From positions 1 through 19,009 of the forward strand of contig PKQY01000037.1 of the NCBI GenBank assembly GCA_017577895.1: 19,009 nucleotides of DNA, read 5' to 3'. This DNA is from Bacillota bacterium. Lineage in GTDB: Bacteria > Bacillota > Bacilli > ZCTH02-B2. A model generated the notes under the pieces. The model had not been told where the DNA came from. It saw only the letters and a program-made list of their open reading frames with translations, and made no database searches. Of this stretch, positions 1 to 7,797 are shown one piece after another. A program made the translations under genes and the position numbers. Within the stretch, counting starts at the first letter, position 1. Every line of letters starts with the position of its first letter.

Positions 1-30
1 GGTGGTTTATTTTTTGTTAAAGTTTTTAAA

Positions 31-161
31 TGTTGGAGTCATCAGCTGCAGGAACCAGATTCACTGAAAGGGTAAGGAACTCTTTGGACTAACTTCCCCC
101 TATAGTGAATACGTAGGTCCTAGCGATTTTTTTCCAACAAAAAAACTTGCTAGGAAGGGGG
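31..161 (+). promoter_or_regulatory. Structured 5' leader of speD (candidate cis-regulatory RNA)
   Basis: The AT-rich stretch before speD contains several nested complementary segments. A first hairpin has outer arms 59-65/104-110 (ATTCACT/AGTGAAT), continued by 69-72/98-101 (AGGG/CCCT) and 76-79/94-97 (GGAA/TTCC). A second hairpin has arms 119-124/149-154 (CCTAGC/GCTAGG) and 127-133/139-145 (seven T/seven A); its 3' arm runs into the speD Shine-Dalgarno at 152-160. Segment 51-56 can pair with 116-120 around the first hairpin, which would compete for bases 119-120 of the second. The second hairpin lacks a following T-run, so it is not a classical terminator; translational control is the simpler reading. 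I do not recognise a known riboswitch class. The pairings are seen in the sequence; the regulatory role is inferred. No convincing promoter was found in bases 1-58. Confidence 0.5.
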
Positions 162-168
162 CCGAAAG

Positions 169-570
169 GTGGCGTACTCAACCTTCGGAAGACACGTAGC
201 AGTGGATACGTGGGGTGTCGACTTCGATCTGTTGAACGACGCGAAATTTTTGGAGCAAAAACTGGTCGAAGCTGCCAAATTGGCAGGGGCTACCGTCGTA
301 TCGGTGCAATCCAAACAGTTTGAGCCGCAAGGGGCGACTGTATTGGTCCTCTTGTCCGAAAGCCACATTTCAATCCATACGTATCCGGAAAAAGGATTTG
401 CGGCCTTGGACTGTTACACATGTGGCGAAGTCGTCGATCCGCAGGTGGCCATTGATTACCTAGTATCCATTCTCAAGCCGAAGAAGTTCTACCCCAAATT
501 GTTAATGCGCGGAACGGGTCCCATTCAGGTGACGACCCCGCTTGAAAATAAGGTAAAAGTTGCGACGTAA
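169..570 (+). CDS. speD: S-adenosylmethionine decarboxylase proenzyme (SpeD)
   Basis: Decarboxylates S-adenosylmethionine to give the aminopropyl donor for spermidine synthesis; a cytosolic, pyruvoyl-dependent enzyme. The 133-aa protein has the short bacterial SpeD layout. A GRHV-type N-terminus (residues 7-10) is followed by the self-processing site LSESHISIH, where Ser65 should become the pyruvoyl group after cleavage at Glu64-Ser65. His70 and Cys85 (in DCYTCG, 81-86) match the processing histidine and catalytic cysteine of the family, and the C-terminal RGTGPI segment is also typical. Translation starts at a GTG preceded by AGGAAGGGG (152-160). The protein is slightly longer than many Bacillus homologues. 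The gene stands alone: a terminator follows at once, and no speE is adjacent. Its structured leader suggests post-transcriptional control. Confidence 0.95.
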   Translation: MAYSTFGRHVAVDTWGVDFDLLNDAKFLEQKLVEAAKLAGATVVSVQSKQFEPQGATVLVLLSESHISIHTYPEKGFAALDCYTCGEVVDPQVAIDYLVSILKPKKFYPKLLMRGTGPIQVTTPLENKVKVAT

Positions 571-579
571 AGCGAACAC

Positions 580-602
580 AACCCCCAAATCGGGGGTTTT
601 TT
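580..602 (+). terminator. Intrinsic terminator of speD
   Basis: The inverted repeat AACCCCC/GGGGGTT (arms 580-586 and 592-598) with loop AAATC is followed by a T-run to 602. It lies 10 nt after the speD stop codon and isolates speD from the fad operon. Confidence 0.92.
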
Positions 603-670
603 CAATACAACGGGATTGGCATCGGGTCGCTCGTCTGCCCTTCTTTTTCCCGACGTTTCAAAAAAAAGGG

Positions 671-699
671 GTGACGAGTGACATAAAATGTGCCATAAT
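671..699 (+). promoter_or_regulatory. Predicted sigma-A promoter of the fadNAE operon
   Basis: A -35-like GTGACG (671-676) and a -10-like CATAAT (694-699) are separated by exactly 17 bp. Transcription would start near 706, inside the FadR operator at 701-718. Matches are 4/6 and 5/6 to consensus; the position relative to the operator and the chosen fadN start supports the call. Confidence 0.65.
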
Positions 700-700
700 A

Positions 701-718
701 TGAATGAGGATTCATTCA
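701..718 (+). promoter_or_regulatory. FadR operator (TetR-family fatty-acid regulator)
   Basis: TGAATGAGGATTCATTCA is an 18-bp palindrome with perfect 7-bp arms, and its arms match the FadR box known from Bacillus subtilis (TGAATGA-n4-TCATTCA). In that system FadR represses beta-oxidation genes and is released by long-chain acyl-CoA. Here the box overlaps the predicted transcription start and lies upstream of the fadN start codon. Site seen directly; function from established knowledge of the Bacillus regulon. Confidence 0.9.
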
Positions 719-765
719 ATCCGCTTTTCCGGCAGGATTGGCATGATGAGAAGGAGGAGAGATGG

Positions 766-3162
766 ATGCAGCGGACGATTCAAAAGGCAGCCGTCATCGG
801 CGCCGGTGTCATGGGGGCAGCCATTGCGGCCCATTTGGCCAACGTTGGCATCCGCACGGTGTTGCTGGACGTCGTGCCGTCGTCGCTGACGGAAGAAGAA
901 GCGGCCCGCGGTCTGACGCTGGAGGACGCCGCGGTGCGGAACCGGTTTGCCTTGCGGGGATTGGAGAACGCGAAAAAAAATATGGCGTTTTATGATAACG
1001 ATTCCAGTCGGTACATCACGGTGGGCAACACGACGGATCACTTGTCGTGGTTGTCGGATGTGGATTGGATCATCGAAGCGGTGGTGGAAAACCTCGAGGT
1101 CAAACGCCAACTGTTTGCCCAAGTGGAATCCGTTTGGCGCCCGGGGACCATTGTCAGCACCAATACGTCGGGCGTTTCCATTCATCAAATGACGGAAGGC
1201 CGTTCCGACGAGTTCAAACGGCATTTTTTGGGCACCCACTTTTTCAACCCGCCCCGGTTCATGAAACTGCTGGAAATCATTCCGCATGAAAAGACCGATC
1301 CGGAACTGCTCCAGTTCATGATCCGGTTTGCGGAAGACGTGCTGGGCAAAGGGGTCGTGCTGGCCAAAGACACGCCCAACTTCATTGCCAACCGCATCGG
1401 CACGTACGGCATGATGGTCGTCTTGCACCTCATGTTGGAAAAAGGGTTGGGTCCGGAAGAAGTGGACGCTTTGACGGGACCGGTCATGGGACGGCCCAAG
1501 AGCGCCACGTTCCGCACCGTCGATTTGGTCGGCATCGACACGTTCGTGCACGTGGCGGAAAACGTCCGGGACAATGTGACCGATCCGGCGGAAAAGCAAA
1601 TGTTTGAAGTGCCGGCGTTCATCAAAGACATGGTGGAAAAGGGCTGGATCGGGAAAAAAGCCCAACAAGGGTTTTACAAGAAAGAAAAGACCGACCAAGG
1701 CACCGTCTACCTGGTGTTGGACGCGCCGAACCTCGAATACCGGCCGCAGCGCAAACTTCAATCGGCCTCGCTGGAGGCGGCCAAGGCGGCGCCGGGCTTG
1801 AAACAGCGGTTGAAAGCGCTCTTAAGCGGCAAGGACGAAGCCTCCCGCTTTGCCTGGGAGACGATGAAACGGGTGTGGCTGTACACCGCCAGCAAGTTGC
1901 CGGAAATTGCCGACGACATCGTCGCCGTGGACAACGCCATGAAGTGGGGCTTCAACTGGGAGCTGGGGCCCTTTGAAGCGTGGGATGCGGTCGGTTTGGT
2001 GCCAACGGTCGAGCGGATGAAAGCGGAAGGCGAGACGATTCCCGAATGGATTGAGAAGATGCTCGCCGCCGGCAAGACGTCGTTCTACGAACAGGACGAA
2101 ACGGGCCAATATTACACGGCGCTTGACGGCAGCCGCGTGCCCATGCCGGTGCAACCGAAGCGCATTTCCATCCGGGCGGCCAAGAAACAAAACCGCGTCA
2201 TCCGTTCCAACAGCGGCGCCAGCCTCATCGATATCGGCGACGACGTGGCGCTGTTGGAGTTCCATTCCCCCAACAATGCCATCGGCGTGGACATCATCGA
2301 AATGATGAATGCGGCCTTCGATGAGGTGGAGAAAAACTGGCGGGGGCTCGTCATCGCCAACGAAGGGCCCAACTTCTGCGTCGGCGCCAACTTGATGCTC
2401 ATGCTGATGGAAGCGGAAGACGAAAACTGGGATTTGATTGAACGCATCGTCAAGCAGTTCCAAGACGTCAACATGCGGATGAAATATTTGTCCCGTCCGG
2501 TCGTCGCCGCGCCCCATGGACAAACCCTCGGCGGCGGCGTGGAAGTGTGCTTCCCGGCGGCCTTGGTGCAGGCGGCGGCGGAGACGTACATGGGGCTGGT
2601 GGAAGTGGGCGTCGGGCTCATCCCCGGCGGCGGCGGCACGAAGGAGCTGTTGTTGCGCCATTTGGCCACCGTGCCCAGCGGTGCCAACGTCGACATTCAA
2701 CCGCTGGTGAACCGCACGTTTGAGATCATCGCCATGGCCAAAGTGTCCACCAGCGCGGCCGACGCGAAAAAACTCGGCTATTTGCGGCCCCATGACCGCA
2801 TCAGCATCAACCGGGATCACCTCGTCTACGACGCCAAACAGGCGGTGTTGGAGCTGGATGCCCGAGGGTATCGGCCGCCGGTGCCGCAGAAAGTGCGGGT
2901 CGTCGGCGAGCCGGGGGCGGCGGTCATGAAGTTGGCGGCATATACCATGCGCCAAGGCGGGTATATAACGGACCACGACTTGAAAATTGCCGGCAAACTG
3001 GCGGATGTGTTGGCCGGCGGCAAAGTGCCGGCAGGCACTGAAGTGACGGAGCAATACTTGTTGGATTTGGAGCGGGAAGCGTTCTTGAGCTTGATCGGCG
3101 AGCCGAAGACGCAGGCACGGATGCAGCACATGCTCGTGAAAGGCAAGCCGTTGCGTAACTAA
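766..3162 (+). CDS. fadN: 3-hydroxyacyl-CoA dehydrogenase / enoyl-CoA hydratase (FadN)
   Basis: Bifunctional beta-oxidation enzyme: hydrates enoyl-CoA, then oxidises 3-hydroxyacyl-CoA with NAD+. The start at 766 (798 aa) is chosen because AAGGAGGAGA sits at 751-760. The longer frame opening at 688 would begin upstream of the FadR operator, and its extra 26 residues fit no family. The NAD-binding loop GAGVMG is at residues 12-17. His158 in GTHFFNPPRF matches the dehydrogenase catalytic histidine. The C-terminal crotonase domain (from about residue 480) carries Glu593 (LGGGVEV) and Glu613 (GLVEVGVG), spaced 20 apart like the two catalytic glutamates of enoyl-CoA hydratase, followed by PGGGGT. 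Domain order (dehydrogenase first, hydratase last) matches B. subtilis FadN/YusL. It is the first gene of fadN-fadA-fadE. Confidence 0.95.
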   Translation: MQRTIQKAAVIGAGVMGAAIAAHLANVGIRTVLLDVVPSSLTEEEAARGLTLEDAAVRNRFALRGLENAKKNMAFYDNDSSRYITVGNTTDHLSWLSDVDWIIEAVVENLEVKRQLFAQVESVWRPGTIVSTNTSGVSIHQMTEGRSDEFKRHFLGTHFFNPPRFMKLLEIIPHEKTDPELLQFMIRFAEDVLGKGVVLAKDTPNFIANRIGTYGMMVVLHLMLEKGLGPEEVDALTGPVMGRPKSATFRTVDLVGIDTFVHVAENVRDNVTDPAEKQMFEVPAFIKDMVEKGWIGKKAQQGFYKKEKTDQGTVYLVLDAPNLEYRPQRKLQSASLEAAKAAPGLKQRLKALLSGKDEASRFAWETMKRVWLYTASKLPEIADDIVAVDNAMKWGFNWELGPFEAWDAVGLVPTVERMKAEGETIPEWIEKMLAAGKTSFYEQDETGQYYTALDGSRVPMPVQPKRISIRAAKKQNRVIRSNSGASLIDIGDDVALLEFHSPNNAIGVDIIEMMNAAFDEVEKNWRGLVIANEGPNFCVGANLMLMLMEAEDENWDLIERIVKQFQDVNMRMKYLSRPVVAAPHGQTLGGGVEVCFPAALVQAAAETYMGLVEVGVGLIPGGGGTKELLLRHLATVPSGANVDIQPLVNRTFEIIAMAKVSTSAADAKKLGYLRPHDRISINRDHLVYDAKQAVLELDARGYRPPVPQKVRVVGEPGAAVMKLAAYTMRQGGYITDHDLKIAGKLADVLAGGKVPAGTEVTEQYLLDLEREAFLSLIGEPKTQARMQHMLVKGKPLRN

Positions 3163-3231
3163 ACTAAAACTAAAGAGAGATAAGCCCGATGGAGACGGAG
3201 TGGAGAGAACAACGGGAGGAGTGATATCGTC

Positions 3232-4416
3232 ATGAGAGAAGCCGTGATCGTTTCAGGAGCCCGCACGGCCGTCGGCAAGGCGCCCCGCGGTTCGCTTCGG
3301 CACACCCGGCCGGAGGAACTGGGTGCCATCGTGGTGAAGGAAGCCATTCGCCGGGCTCCAGGCCTTCAGCCGGAAGAAGTGGAAGACGTGATTATCGGCT
3401 GTGCCATGCCGGAAGCGGAACAGGGGATGAACTTGGGCCGCATCGTCGCCATGCGGGCCGGATTGCCCACGTCGGTGGGAGGTATGACCGTCAACCGGTT
3501 TTGTTCGTCCGGGCTGCAGACGATTGCCTTGGCGGCGCAGCAAATCATGACCGGCATGGCCGACGTCATCGTCGCCGGCGGTGTGGAAAGCATGAGCATG
3601 GTGCCCATGACCGGCAATAAACTCTCGCCGGATCCGTATTTGGTGGAACACATGCCGCAAATTTACATGTCCATGGGGCACACGGCGGAAGAAGTGGCTC
3701 AGCGGTACAACATTACCCGCGAGATGCAGGACGAATTTGCTCTGCGCAGTCACCGGCTGGCCCACAAGGCCATTCAGGAAGGGAAATTCAAGGACGAAAT
3801 TGTGCCGGTCACCGTTGTGGAGCGGACGTTTGACGAGGAAAGCGGCAGGGTTGTGGAACGCACCCGCATATTCGACACCGACGAAGGGGTGCGGCCGGAT
3901 ACGTCCATGGAAGCGCTGGCCAAGTTGCGTCCGGCCTTCCGTGTGAACGGGACCGTCACGGCCGGCAATTCCTCACAGACGAGTGACGGTGCGGCGGCCG
4001 TCGTTGTCATGTCGGCGGAAAAAGCCGAACAGCTCGGCCTCAAACCGTTGGCCATCTTCCGCTCCTTTGCCGTGGGCGGCGTGGAGCCGGAAGTGATGGG
4101 CATCGGCCCGGTGGTGGCCATTCCGAAAGCGTTGAAATTGGCCGGCATCACGTTGGATCAAGTGGATTTGTTTGAGATTAACGAAGCGTTTGCGGCGCAG
4201 TCGGTGGCCGTCATCCGGGAGTTGGATTTGGATTTGAACAAAGTCAACGTCAACGGCGGAGCCATTGCCCTCGGCCACCCGCTCGGCTGCACCGGCGCCA
4301 AACTGACGGTGCAAATGTTGTACGAAATGCCGCGCCGGGGCGGAAAGTACGGGGTCGTTTCCATGTGCATCGGCGGCGGCATGGGAGCAGCCGGCGTGTT
4401 TGAGTTTCCTGCCTGA
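3232..4416 (+). CDS. fadA: Acetyl-CoA C-acyltransferase (thiolase, FadA)
   Basis: Thiolytic cleavage of 3-ketoacyl-CoA to acetyl-CoA plus a shortened acyl-CoA, the last step of the beta-oxidation cycle. The 394-aa protein is full length for the family. The nucleophile is Cys91 in NRFCSSGLQ, His349 lies in ALGHPLGCTG, and the proton-donor Cys379 in CIGGGMGA. The AGGVESMS segment is also typical of thiolase. A GGGAGGAG ribosome binding site (from 3214) precedes the ATG by about 10 nt. The gap to fadN is 69 nt without a terminator, so the two are co-transcribed. Order and content match the B. subtilis fadNAE operon (yusL-yusK-yusJ). No unusual features. Confidence 0.96.
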   Translation: MREAVIVSGARTAVGKAPRGSLRHTRPEELGAIVVKEAIRRAPGLQPEEVEDVIIGCAMPEAEQGMNLGRIVAMRAGLPTSVGGMTVNRFCSSGLQTIALAAQQIMTGMADVIVAGGVESMSMVPMTGNKLSPDPYLVEHMPQIYMSMGHTAEEVAQRYNITREMQDEFALRSHRLAHKAIQEGKFKDEIVPVTVVERTFDEESGRVVERTRIFDTDEGVRPDTSMEALAKLRPAFRVNGTVTAGNSSQTSDGAAAVVVMSAEKAEQLGLKPLAIFRSFAVGGVEPEVMGIGPVVAIPKALKLAGITLDQVDLFEINEAFAAQSVAVIRELDLDLNKVNVNGGAIALGHPLGCTGAKLTVQMLYEMPRRGGKYGVVSMCIGGGMGAAGVFEFPA

Positions 4417-4426
4417 GGGCACTGGA

Positions 4427-4452
4427 GGGCCGTCGGCGGCGGCACTCGGCCC
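4427..4452 (+). other. Intercistronic hairpin between fadA and fadE
   Basis: GGGCCG (4427-4432) and CGGCCC (4447-4452) form a 6-bp GC-only inverted repeat in the 94-nt fadA-fadE gap. There is no T-run, so it is not expected to end transcription. It might mark an mRNA processing or stability element, but in GC-rich DNA it may be chance. Confidence 0.3.
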
Positions 4453-4510
4453 GTCAGGGCCAGCCTGATTGAAATCCATCCCGTAAAAAACGATACAAGG
4501 AGGTCCATCC

Positions 4511-6286
4511 ATGAGCACGCGCGAAAAAGTGAAAGGCGCCAGCTTTTTGCTGGAAGATATTTCGCCGGAACAAGTGTTTACGCCGGAAGATATGACGGAA
4601 GAGCAAAAAATGATCGGCCAGTCCGTGCTGGAATTTGTAGAAAAAGAAATTGAACCGGTGCGGGAAAAGTTGGAAAGCCTCGATTACGAGTTGTCCCGCC
4701 AACTCATGCGCAAAGCTGGGGAGCTGGGCTTTCTCGGTGCGGAAGTGCCGGAAGAGTACGGCGGTCTGGCCCTGGACAAGATTAGCGCCACGGTGCTCAG
4801 TGAAAACATGACCCGGGGCGGCTCTTTCGCCTTGACCCACGGAGCCCATATCGGTATCGGCAGTTTGCCCATCGTGTTGTTCGGCACGCCGGAGCAAAAG
4901 AAAAAATATTTGCCGAAACTGGTCACCGGTGAATGGATTGCCGCGTACGCCTTGACGGAACCGGGGTCCGGCTCCGACGCTTTGGGTGCCAAAACGACGG
5001 CAGTGCTGTCGGAGGACGGCAAATATTACATTCTCAACGGTACGAAGCAATTTATTACCAACGGCGGCTTTGCCGACGTGTTCACCGTTTACGCCAAAGT
5101 CGACGGCGAGAAGTTTACCGCCTTTATCGTCGAGCGCAATTTCCCCGGCGTCACCATCGGTCCGGAAGAGAAGAAAATGGGCATTAAGGGATCGTCCACC
5201 TGCCCGGTCATTTTGGAAGACGTCAAAGTGCCGGTGGAAAACGTGCTGGGTGAAATCGGCCGCGGCCACGTCATCGCGTTCAACATTCTCAACATCGGCC
5301 GCTTCAAACTGGGCGTCGGCGCCGTCGGGACGACCAAGTGGGCCATCGAACTGTCGGCGAAGTACGCCAACGAGCGGAAACAGTTCAACGTGCCCATCAG
5401 CAGTTTCCCGCTCATTCAACAAAAACTGGCGGATATGAACATTGCCACGTATGTCAACGAAGCCACGGTGTATCGCACCGCCGGACTCATTGACGAAGCG
5501 CTGGCGGATCTCGATCCGAACGCGCCGGATATCGGGAAAGTGACCGGAAAACGCATTGAAGAGTACGCCATCGAGTGCTCCATCAACAAAATTTTCGGAT
5601 CCGAAATCATGGACCAAGTTGTCGATGAAGCGGTGCAAATTCACGGCGGATACGGGTACATCCAAGAGTACAAAGTGGAGCAAATGTACCGCGACTCCAG
5701 GATTAACCGAATCTTTGAGGGCACCAACGAAATCAACCGGCTGATCATTCCGGGCACGCTGGTGAAAAAAGCGATGCGCGGCGACCTGCCCTTGTTGGCG
5801 GCGGTTCAAAACTTGCAAAAAGAACTGATCAGCTATATTCCGACTCCGGCCGAAGGTTTGCTCGGCGCCGAGAAGACGTTGATCGATGCGGCCAAAAAGA
5901 TCGTCCTGATGGTGGCCGGTCTTGGCGTGCAAAAATATCAGATGAACTTGGAGAAAGAACAAGAACTGTTGGCCAATGTCGCCGACCTCATCATCGCCGT
6001 CTACGCCATGGAATCGGCCTACTTGCGGACGATGAAAGCGGTCAACCGCGACGGCCAAGAAGCGCATCAAAACAAAATCGACATGACCCAAGTGTTTGTG
6101 CATGAAACGTTCGATCGCGTGGAGCAAATCGCCCGCGCTTCCTTGGCGGCCATCAGCGAAGGGGATCAGCTGCTCACCCAGCTGTCCATCTTGAAACGGC
6201 TGACCCGCCGCACGCCCATCAACACCATCGCCCTGAAACGGGCCATTGCCCGCCGGGTCATCGAAGCGGAAAAATACGTCAGCTAA
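4511..6286 (+). CDS. fadE: Acyl-CoA dehydrogenase (FadE)
   Basis: FAD-dependent oxidation of acyl-CoA to trans-2-enoyl-CoA, the entry step of the cycle completed by FadN and FadA. The 591-aa protein is of the long FadE/YusJ type. A normal acyl-CoA dehydrogenase body occupies about residues 40-415, followed by a C-terminal extension of about 170 residues. FAD/substrate motif ALTEPGSGSDA begins near residue 147. IHGGYGYIQEY and DSRINRIFEGTNEINR are present, with Glu403 (FEGTNE) at the position of the catalytic base. A near-perfect ribosome binding site AAGGAGGT (4497-4504) lies 6 nt before the ATG. It is the last gene of the FadR-controlled operon; a strong terminator follows 5 nt after the stop codon. 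Confidence 0.95.
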   Translation: MSTREKVKGASFLLEDISPEQVFTPEDMTEEQKMIGQSVLEFVEKEIEPVREKLESLDYELSRQLMRKAGELGFLGAEVPEEYGGLALDKISATVLSENMTRGGSFALTHGAHIGIGSLPIVLFGTPEQKKKYLPKLVTGEWIAAYALTEPGSGSDALGAKTTAVLSEDGKYYILNGTKQFITNGGFADVFTVYAKVDGEKFTAFIVERNFPGVTIGPEEKKMGIKGSSTCPVILEDVKVPVENVLGEIGRGHVIAFNILNIGRFKLGVGAVGTTKWAIELSAKYANERKQFNVPISSFPLIQQKLADMNIATYVNEATVYRTAGLIDEALADLDPNAPDIGKVTGKRIEEYAIECSINKIFGSEIMDQVVDEAVQIHGGYGYIQEYKVEQMYRDSRINRIFEGTNEINRLIIPGTLVKKAMRGDLPLLAAVQNLQKELISYIPTPAEGLLGAEKTLIDAAKKIVLMVAGLGVQKYQMNLEKEQELLANVADLIIAVYAMESAYLRTMKAVNRDGQEAHQNKIDMTQVFVHETFDRVEQIARASLAAISEGDQLLTQLSILKRLTRRTPINTIALKRAIARRVIEAEKYVS

Positions 6287-6291
6287 AAAAC

Positions 6292-6327
6292 AAGGAAGTT
6301 GCTCCGAGCCGGAGCAACTTCCTTTTT
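6292..6327. terminator. Long bidirectional terminator between fadE and the MFS gene
   Basis: A perfect 14-bp inverted repeat (6292-6305 and 6311-6324; arms begin AAGGAAGTTG and GGAGCAACTT) with a 5-nt loop is followed by T's on the + strand. It is preceded by a run of A's (6285-6290), which reads as a T-run on the - strand. It sits between convergent genes and can serve both. Confidence 0.93.
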
Positions 6328-6353
6328 ATCCTTTTGATTGGCAGGCTCTTTAT

Positions 6354-7652
6354 CTACAGCCGCACCTTCCCCCGGGCTCGGCGGCGGAGAAGGTGGCTTG
6401 CGGCCAACGGCGCTGTTGTTCGGCCAAACACGTTTTTCGCATTGCCGCCGCTTTTCGTCGGGTGGATCAGCAACAACGCGAGCAACGCGGCGACGGCCAC
6501 GAGAACGGAGACGGAGGTCAGCATGACGGTGCGGGAGATGTCCATCAGCCAGCTGAAGACCGGGGGTCCGACGGCGACGCCGAAAAACCGGACGCTGCCG
6601 TAGATGGACGTAATCATGCCCCGTTCGGCCTTGCGGACCGCTCCCGTGATGAAGCTGTTCAGACACGGCAAAACGGCGCCGGTGCCGATGGCGCCCGCCG
6701 TGATGAGGGCGATGAACCAAAAACGGCTGTTCACAAAAACGGCGCCGCCCAGACTGGCGGCCAGTGTCAGGAGTCCGCCGATGATGAGCCATTTCATCAA
6801 ACGGCCTTTTTTCTTAATAATGACGCCCGTCACGTAGGCGGTGATGACCATGCCCAACAGCGGGATGGCCAAGATGCCTCCTTTGAGGATGCCGGCGATG
6901 CGGTATGCGGTTTCCAGCCAGTCGGACAAGTAAAACAGGATGCCGAACAAGACAAACAAACAAGAGGAGCCGGCGAAAAAAGCGCTGAACAACCAGCGGC
7001 CTTCCCGGCGGAAAATGTCGCCTAACGAGCGGACATATTCCCGCACCGTCGGCGGTCGTTCTTTTGCCTCCGGCTCCTGGACCATCCGCCACACCATCAA
7101 GGCCGATAAGGCACAAAGGATGGGAAAGACGAAAAAGGGCGTCCACCAGGCCATGAGGCCCAGCAACGAACCGGCGATGGGACTGATAACTTTGCCCATG
7201 CCGTTGGCCGATTCGGACAACCCGAGGGCCCGGCTTTGGGCAGCCCCTTTGAACAGGTCACCCAACAAGGCCATGGCGATGGGGGCCGTCCCGGCGGCCC
7301 CCAATCCTTGCAACGCTCTCCCGACGATGATCCACGGATAAGGTTCGTCCATAGCCACGGCGGCGATGCCGGCCAGCAATCCGCCGCCGCCGTACAGGAG
7401 GAGGGAGGGGATGAGCACCGCTTTCCGATTGATGCGGTCGGAAAGAAAGCCGGCCAACGGAATGATGAGGCCGGCCGACAAGGAAAATAACGTAATGGTC
7501 AGACTGACCTGAAATTGGGTCAGTTCCAGCGCGGCTTTCATCTGGGGCAACACGGGGATGAGCATGGAGTTGCCCAACACCATGATGAGCGGGACCGTGG
7601 TCATCGCGATCAAGTCTTTCGTTTTGCCGTGTTTGCTTGCAGACACACCCAT
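6354..7652 (-). CDS. MFS transporter, DHA1 type (YmfD-like exporter)
   Basis: Integral membrane secondary transporter with about 12 hydrophobic segments. The loop motif GFLSDRINRK (residues 68-77) is the MFS motif A after the second helix, and VGRALQGLGAAG is the motif-B-like segment. From memory, the sequence resembles Bacillus YmfD (a bacillibactin exporter) and related drug exporters, but the substrate cannot be told. The ATG at 7652 sits only 1 nt after AGAGGAG on the reverse strand. The GTG at codon 3 (7646) has a normal 7-nt spacing and may be the true start. It is the only minus-strand gene, convergent with fadE and divergent from the hydrolase gene. The C-terminal tail is Arg/Lys-rich and cytosolic. 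Confidence 0.88.
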   Translation of the reverse strand: MGVSASKHGKTKDLIAMTTVPLIMVLGNSMLIPVLPQMKAALELTQFQVSLTITLFSLSAGLIIPLAGFLSDRINRKAVLIPSLLLYGGGGLLAGIAAVAMDEPYPWIIVGRALQGLGAAGTAPIAMALLGDLFKGAAQSRALGLSESANGMGKVISPIAGSLLGLMAWWTPFFVFPILCALSALMVWRMVQEPEAKERPPTVREYVRSLGDIFRREGRWLFSAFFAGSSCLFVLFGILFYLSDWLETAYRIAGILKGGILAIPLLGMVITAYVTGVIIKKKGRLMKWLIIGGLLTLAASLGGAVFVNSRFWFIALITAGAIGTGAVLPCLNSFITGAVRKAERGMITSIYGSVRFFGVAVGPPVFSWLMDISRTVMLTSVSVLVAVAALLALLLIHPTKSGGNAKNVFGRTTAPLAASHLLRRRARGKVRL

Positions 7653-7714
7653 GCTCCTCTTTTTTCTTCATTTTTCTTTATTTTTTCCGATGCTTCTGGG
7701 AATATGCGGGCCAT

Positions 7715-7747
7715 GAACGGCTCTTTTTGTTCTTTTCGGAACGGCTC
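7715..7747 (+). repeat. Paired 9-bp direct repeat in the divergent intergenic region
   Basis: GAACGGCTC occurs at 7715-7723 and again at 7739-7747, start-to-start 24 bp. The copies flank the -35-like TTGTTC (7727-7732), and the second ends just before the -10-like TACAAT. The layout suggests a regulator binding site; this is inference from position. Confidence 0.45.
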
Positions 7748-7755
7748 GTTACAAT
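7727..7755 (+). promoter_or_regulatory. Possible promoter of the MBL-fold hydrolase gene
   Basis: TTGTTC (7727-7732), a 17-bp spacer and TACAAT (7750-7755) lie about 40 nt before the start codon. The -10 is good (5/6); the -35 is weak (3/6). Confidence 0.45.
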
Positions 7756-7797
7756 GGTTTTTGTGAGGAAAGATTTTGCCAATCAGGAGGGATGGCG

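Noticed and set aside
1..58. speD promoter in the first 58 bases
   Set aside because: AT-rich but no -35/-10 pair with acceptable spacing; the promoter may lie before the window.
119..154. Hairpin before speD as a rho-independent terminator
   Set aside because: The stem is AT-rich in its upper part and is followed by AGGAAGGGG rather than a T-run; it more likely affects translation start.
1822..3129. 435-codon minus-strand frame opposite fadN (and a similar one at 712-1761)
   Set aside because: Shadow of fadN: low-complexity His/Arg-rich product, no ribosome binding site, and the + strand gene has complete catalytic motifs.
4454..6127. 557-codon open frame on the minus strand opposite fadE
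   Set aside because: It is antisense to a gene with all acyl-CoA dehydrogenase motifs; the translation is His/Phe/Arg-rich without recognisable domains. GC-rich codon use keeps this frame open.
6246..7025. 259-codon + strand frame over the end of fadE and the MFS gene
   Set aside because: It crosses the terminator and is antisense to the MFS gene; composition is Gln/Asp/Gly-rich and not protein-like.
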